Below, one piece after another: positions 59,716-64,000 of a DNA stretch of 64,000 nt. Source of the stretch: Rhea pennata (lineage: Eukaryota > Chordata > Aves > Rheiformes > Rheidae). The notes beneath the pieces were generated by a model. The model did not search any database. It saw only the letters and a program-made list of their open reading frames with translations, and was not told the DNA's origin. The stretch spans positions 37,475,333 through 37,539,332 of the forward strand of contig NC_084670.1 in the NCBI RefSeq assembly GCF_028389875.1. Direction: 5' to 3'. How positions within the stretch are numbered: position 1 is the stretch's first letter; every line of letters begins with the position of its first letter. A program made the translations under genes and the position numbers.

Positions 59716-61524
59716 ATGGAAGCGGTGATTAAGGTAATTCAAATGTGCGCGAAGGAATGGGGAACTTCTGTGAAGTCGAGCGCAATTTCGGCGTGTGTTG
59801 AACGCCTAATCCAGGAGGGTGCTGTACAGCGTCCTGCTGACATTCTTATCTCATCAAATTGGCCTTGGTGCTCCGAGGTGTTGGCAGAGTGGACTATGTC
59901 CAGCCACTTGGGAAAAGACCTTAAGACTTGGGGTGTTGTGCTTACCCTGCTTCGCCGAGCGTGGGAGGAGCAGGAGGCTTGGCAGGCAGCACGGGGCTTG
60001 CTGTATGACTCGCAGCCGCAGGGCACCCAAACGGGGGACCCCTCGAACTCGCCGGGGGTATCCAAATCGGTGACGCGAGCAGCTGACAGCTCCGATGAGG
60101 ACCATTTGTCCCCATTGGAGCCGCAAGTTCTGCCGGTGCAGCCCGTGTCAGCTGCAGCGCTGCAAACACATAATCCTACACCTCCTGGTTATCCTTGGGA
60201 GGAGTTGCGAGCCGCCCATTACACTCCGAGCGAGGGAGGATTGCCTCCTGTCCGGGAAGAGCCTGAGAGTGAGGCAGACGCCTCGCGTCCATCGGCCCCC
60301 ATCGACAGGCGTCCGGTGGTGCCTGCCGACGACTGGTTGCCGGGATGCTTGATTTAATATAATTGGGGAGCTGAGGGAGCACCGGGGGGAGAGAGGAGCA
60401 GGACAGAAGCTGATGCAGACATGCAGAAATTAACGGAGCAGTTACAGCGTATGCGCGGTCCATCAGCAGCTGCGCACTCGCCAGAGCGACAGGATGTGGG
60501 CACAACGAGGGCGGGGGGTGAAGGAAAATGGAAAGAACAACAGGACGTGGGGAGAGGTGGTAGTCAAGACAACCCAGGCAGTCAAGGCCACTCAGAACTT
60601 AGCTCAGACATGCGCAAGGTGCTCGAGGTGCTGCAACGATTGGAGGAAGAAGTTGGGAGGCAGAAACGTATAGTGCAGCAAGGGGGTGGGAAGCGAAGCA
60701 GTGACACAATCCAGCTGCCCAATTGGGACCTTGTTGCTAAAGATGTGTTGCTATCTGGTTTGGCCGTCCGCCCGGGAGCAGCAGTACAGATGTTCCCTGT
60801 GACTATAACCGCAGCGGGGATGGAGTGGCGGCCTTGGGATGCTAAAGTGATTACACAATTGATTAAAACAAAGGCAGAACACGGCCTGAATCACCCGCTC
60901 ACGCAGGCAATGCTTGATAACCTGTTGGGTGCAGGCCCGGCCACCCCGGCGGACTGTCGCCAATTAGCGCAGATGATTTTAACACCGACGGAGAATGTCC
61001 TGTGGAAAGAGCAGTGGGCGAGTAGGCTACATCAAACGTTGATACAGGCGACGCAAGATCCGCAGAGCCCCCTCAGGCACTCCACTTTGGGGCGCTTGAA
61101 AGGGTCTGATGCAGGGCTAACCGCCCAACAGCAAGCGGCCGGTTTACGGACTGCAGAATTGAACGCCACAGCGCGGGCAGCCCGTGAAGCGTTCAATGAT
61201 CTGCAGCGTTATGTGAAACCCCCCGAACCATGGACACAGGTGAAGCAAGGATTAACGGAAAATTTTGCCAATTTTTGCAACCGTTTGCAGGCCTCCCTAG
61301 AATCGGCAGCAACCTTGCCGGGGGAGGCCAAGAACGCAATTATGCTGGAGTGTATTCATCAGCAGGGCAATGAGCAGACTAAGAGCGCACTGCTCACGGC
61401 GCCAAAAGGAGCGTCGATAGGGGCAACCATAAAGCATGTCTTGGAGCATGCCCAGAATGTGCCGTCCGGAGTAACTTTTCCTCGCAAATGCATAGTGCAT
61501 TTGTGCCCCACTCTAGTGTGCTAG
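59716..61524 (+). pseudogene. gag: Gag, matrix to capsid, with one in-frame stop and truncated end
   Basis: One reading frame from the ATG at 59,716, interrupted only by a TAA at 60,355-60,357 and otherwise open to 61,524. Residues 1-100 are a matrix domain beginning MEAVIKVI, with LKTWGVVL at 69-76, as in alpharetroviruses. A linker follows with a PPGY late motif (156-159) and a PSAP motif (192-195). Beyond the stop come a predicted coiled coil (60,610-60,680) and a capsid domain. The major homology region QG-x2-E-x7-R is intact at 61,246-61,284. After about 61,455 the frame leaves capsid and ends in unrelated residues, so nucleocapsid with its zinc knuckles is gone. The stop would leave only a matrix-size protein unless read through. 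Confidence 0.9.
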
Positions 61525-62972
61525 CGGCCATGATAACGAAGATACGGATGGCCGCTCTGCGTATGTTCGGTACTGAACCCTCCACTCTCTGGCTCCCATA
61601 TAAAACCCAGTGCTGGGAGGAGCAATTATGCAACCAGGAAAAAATAGTGCTAGCTTTAGAGGGATACCCTGGGAAGATACGATGTGGGCCAACGCTCCAA
61701 GGTTGGACTCACTTGCGCACTATTCACCCATCCGCGTCAGTCCGAGTACTGACGCGACCTCAACCAGGCCTGACAGTCCTTACAGACGCCTCATCACAAA
61801 CGGGCCGAGCGGTAGTAGCATGGCAAGACAAGGGTGAATGGCAGTCTGTTTCTGCCCAAGATACCGCTCAATCAGTACAATTTTTGGAGGCAAAAGCCGT
61901 GTGCCTGGCTCTCGACTTACCGTATGAGGGCCATGTAAACATTGTCACAGATTCTATGTTTGTCTTTAAGCTCCTGGCCTCCATGGCCACGCCCGGCTGG
62001 GCGGGCACGGATATTGCCTGTATGCTTGAGAGCCATCTACAGGATCGCGGAAGTACTGTGTCCATATTACATGTAAAGAGCCATTCCAATGTCCCTGGAT
62101 ACTACCAAAGGGGTAACGCAGTGGCAGACCAAGCCGCGACGCGGGTGTACACCCTTCAGGACGCGCGCGCACTCCATGACCACTTTCACATAGGTGCTCG
62201 TGGACTAGCCAAATCGTGCAACATTTCCATTTCAGACGCAAGAGCAGTGGTAGCCACCTGCCCATACTGTCAACATAGCCCTTTGTGGGGGGCGGGAGTT
62301 AACCCTCGAGGTCTACAGCCTAACCAGATCTGGCAAACTGACTTTACCTGGTATGCGCCCTTCCATCCGCAAGCGTGGCTTGCCGTCACCATTGATACGG
62401 CCAGCACGTACCTTGTAGCTACCTGTCACCGTAAAGCAACCGCCAAAGCCGCACAATCTCATTGGGAAACAACAATCGCTGTCTTGGGACTTCCTGAGGT
62501 CATCAAAACAGACAATGGAGCCGCATTTGTTGCTCATAGTTCCCGGGAGTGGGCCAACAAATGGGGCATCCAATTAAAACAGGGAATTCCATATAACAGC
62601 CAAGGTCAGGCCATAGTCGAACGTACCCATCAAGTTCTGAAGCAACGCTTACGGGCGCTTGGGGAGGGGGACGGATTGGGCATAGGTGGGAAGCATGTCC
62701 CCTTACCCCTCCAGGCCAACCTTTTAGCTCGCGCACTATTTGGCCTGAATCATTTTGTGCGCGGGGAAAATCGAAATGCTCCGGTCGACAAACATTGGGC
62801 CAAAGCAGCGGTGGAAGACGGCCCTCCAGTCAGGGTTCGAGATCCTGAGTCAGGGGTCTGGGAGGATGGTTGGACCTTTATAACAGGAGGAAGAGGATAC
62901 GCGGCGATCCGCAAGGGAGAGGCAATACGCTGGGTACCAGCGCGGTGGATACGTCCTGATGTCCATCAATAA
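61488..62972 (+). pseudogene. pol: Pol fragment: RT connection, RNase H and complete integrase
   Basis: An uninterrupted frame of 494 codons in the -1 frame relative to gag. Residues 10-90 resemble the RT connection region. RNase H follows with its four acidic residues (Asp100, Glu134, Asp155, Asp214). Integrase has an H-x3-H-x23-C-x2-C zinc site (His230, His234, Cys258, Cys261), a DD35E catalytic triad (Asp285, Asp342, Glu378) and a C-terminal SH3-like tail (about 440-494). Protease and the RT fingers and palm, with their YxDD motif, are deleted. The ATG at 61,488 is incidental: in the parent virus this region would be made as Gag-Pol. No slippery heptamer is visible in the overlap. Confidence 0.92.
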
Positions 62973-63302
62973 TACTCACCTTAGTTCTCAAGTGTCTTTT
63001 GCAGGTTCCGTAAGGAGGAAATACGTTCTTGTGACCGGCTGATATCATGAGAGCAGCGTCGCGGGAAAGAGAATGATGCCGAGTTCACAAGGATTGGGAG
63101 TTGCTATGCACGCTTAGCTTTGCTTTAGGGCTTTCACACTGGCTTGAGAATTACAAGGCTGCAGCCCGCTTACAGCACTGGCATCCCTGGCCTTGCCGAA
63201 TGTGTATGCAGCTTGCGGCGTACAATTAATGAGTTACGGCGTCCTCACTCTGGGTATCAACGTCTCCTGATGATTCAAGAAACAACGACTGTATTGTAGC
63301 AT
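62973..63302 (+). other. Remnant between pol and the polypurine tract, env absent
   Basis: Only 330 bases remain where env (normally about 1.8 kb) should be. A good splice acceptor, TGTCTTTTGCAG, ends at 63,004, where the env acceptor would be expected. No envelope frame is recognised; a short frame near 63,110-63,230 could be a tail scrap. Confidence 0.6.
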
Positions 63303-63313
63303 GGAGAGGGGGA
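63303..63313 (+). other. Polypurine tract
   Basis: GGAGAGGGGGA, two bases before the 3' LTR; the plus-strand DNA primer site of retroviruses. Confidence 0.88.
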
Positions 63314-63315
63314 CT

Positions 63316-63545
63316 TGTGGTAGGCGACACAGGGCGCTGCGGAAGATCACGGGATGTGACGTCCTGACGAGGCAGGGCTAAGACAGGAAAAGACAGTGCG
63401 AGCGCGTATATAAAGAATTGTAACGACGCAATAAACGCCATTTGCCACATCCTCCCTAGGGAGTCAGTGTGGTGTGGCCCAGGGGCGGGCGGGGTTGCGG
63501 GCTCCTGACCTCACCCTAACTCTGGGTATTGTTGCGACGGCAACA
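63316..63545 (+). repeat. 3' LTR, 230 bp
   Basis: Same length and ends as the 5' LTR; TATATAAA at 63,407-63,414 and AATAAA at 63,430-63,435. It is preceded by a polypurine tract and followed directly by satellite sequence. Confidence 0.95.
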
Positions 63546-64000
63546 ATCGCATCACAAACATTCTATCGCGTCACATTCTATGGCGTCACAAACATTCTAT
63601 CGCGTCACATTCTATCGCGTCACATTCTATCGCATCACAAACATTCTATTACGTCACAGTATATCGCATCACATTCTATCGCGTCACAAACATTCTATCG
63701 CGTCACAATCTATTGCCTCACAAACATTTTATCGCGTCACATTCTATCGCGTCACGAATATTCTATCCCGTCACATTCTAACACGTCAAAAACATTCTAT
63801 CGCATCACATTCTCTGGCCTCAAATTCTATGGCATCACAAGCATTCTATCACGTCACATTCTATTGCGTCACAAACATTCTATCGCGTCACAATCTATGC
63901 ATCACAAACATTATATCGCGTCACATTCTATGCCGTCACAAACGGTCTATCGCATCACATTCTATCACATCACATTCTATGCCGTCACAAACATTCTATC
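63546..64000. repeat. Satellite array, right part, continues past the window
   Basis: Same 15/19-bp units, interrupted by the provirus. Sequence from 63,551 aligns with that from 58,714; with the provirus and one target copy removed, this gives a higher-order period of about 704 bases. Confidence 0.97.

Larger units (their letters stand above)
59418..63545 (+). mobile_element. Alpharetrovirus-like provirus, internally deleted, 4,128 bp
   Basis: Order: LTR, tRNA-Trp primer site, gag, pol 3' part, polypurine tract, LTR. The gag start and primer site are alpharetrovirus-like. NC, protease and most of RT are missing at a junction near 61,440-61,540, and env is missing or reduced to scraps between 62,973 and 63,302. 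It sits in the satellite with a probable 5-base target duplication, ATCGC (63,546-63,550) and GTCGC (59,413-59,417). It cannot replicate by itself; mobilisation by a relative would be needed (inference). Confidence 0.95.

Noticed and set aside
61488-61490. ATG at the start of the pol frame as a true start codon
   Set aside because: The pol region is normally made as a Gag-Pol fusion, and this ATG lies at the deletion junction.
55826-64000. CRISPR-like regular repeats
   Set aside because: No unique spacers; the units are directly adjacent and the genome is a bird's. It is a satellite.

Overview
The window looks like bird nuclear DNA. It carries three intact-length olfactory receptor genes of the avian OR14-like expansion, many CR1 LINE fragments with the typical CR1 3' end, and two class II endogenous retroviruses. 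One retrovirus is alpharetrovirus-like, with a tRNA-Trp primer site. There are no operons, rRNA or tRNA genes. I see no convincing conserved protein gene other than the receptors and retroviral pieces, and cannot name the species.

Layout. 1-970: the 5' end of a minus-strand retrovirus with LTR, a tRNA-Lys primer site and the start of gag, cut by the window edge. 971-46,700: an accessory region built from diverged copies of one module, an OR gene plus about 10 kb of upstream non-coding DNA. Copy A (OR at 5,017-5,952, minus) runs to about 14 kb. Copy B (OR at 23,746-24,687, plus) occupies about 14.9-24.7 kb in opposite orientation. Copy C (OR at 34,547-35,482, minus) occupies about 34.5-46.7 kb and mirrors B. 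A small extra copy D lies at 27.1-28.9 kb. CR1 insertions, two GC-rich promoter-like blocks and possible solo LTRs punctuate these modules.

46,700-55,800: sequence without recognisable genes. It holds a CR1 scrap, a degenerate tandem array with a period near 64 bp (about 50.8-52.0 kb), a second short array with a period near 31 bp, and a diverged 1.4 kb duplication. 55,826-64,000: a satellite of 15-bp and 19-bp units with higher-order repeats near 0.7 kb. A 4,128-bp alpharetrovirus-like provirus (59,418-63,545) sits inside it. Its 230-bp LTRs differ at three sites. It keeps gag MA/CA (with one stop codon), RNase H and integrase, but lacks NC, protease, most of reverse transcriptase and nearly all of env.

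How it fits together. The only likely host protein genes are the three receptors. Each is full length with a conserved splice acceptor just before the ATG, yet each has lost at least one hallmark residue. The rest is segmental duplication, retroelements and tandem repeats, as expected of a repeat-rich, fast-evolving location, for example subtelomeric or on a small chromosome (inference). I found no new enzymatic or defence system. The most interesting items are the satellite with its nested provirus, the hidden 64-bp array, the mirrored OR modules with CR1 presence/absence markers, and the GC-rich block shared by two copies.
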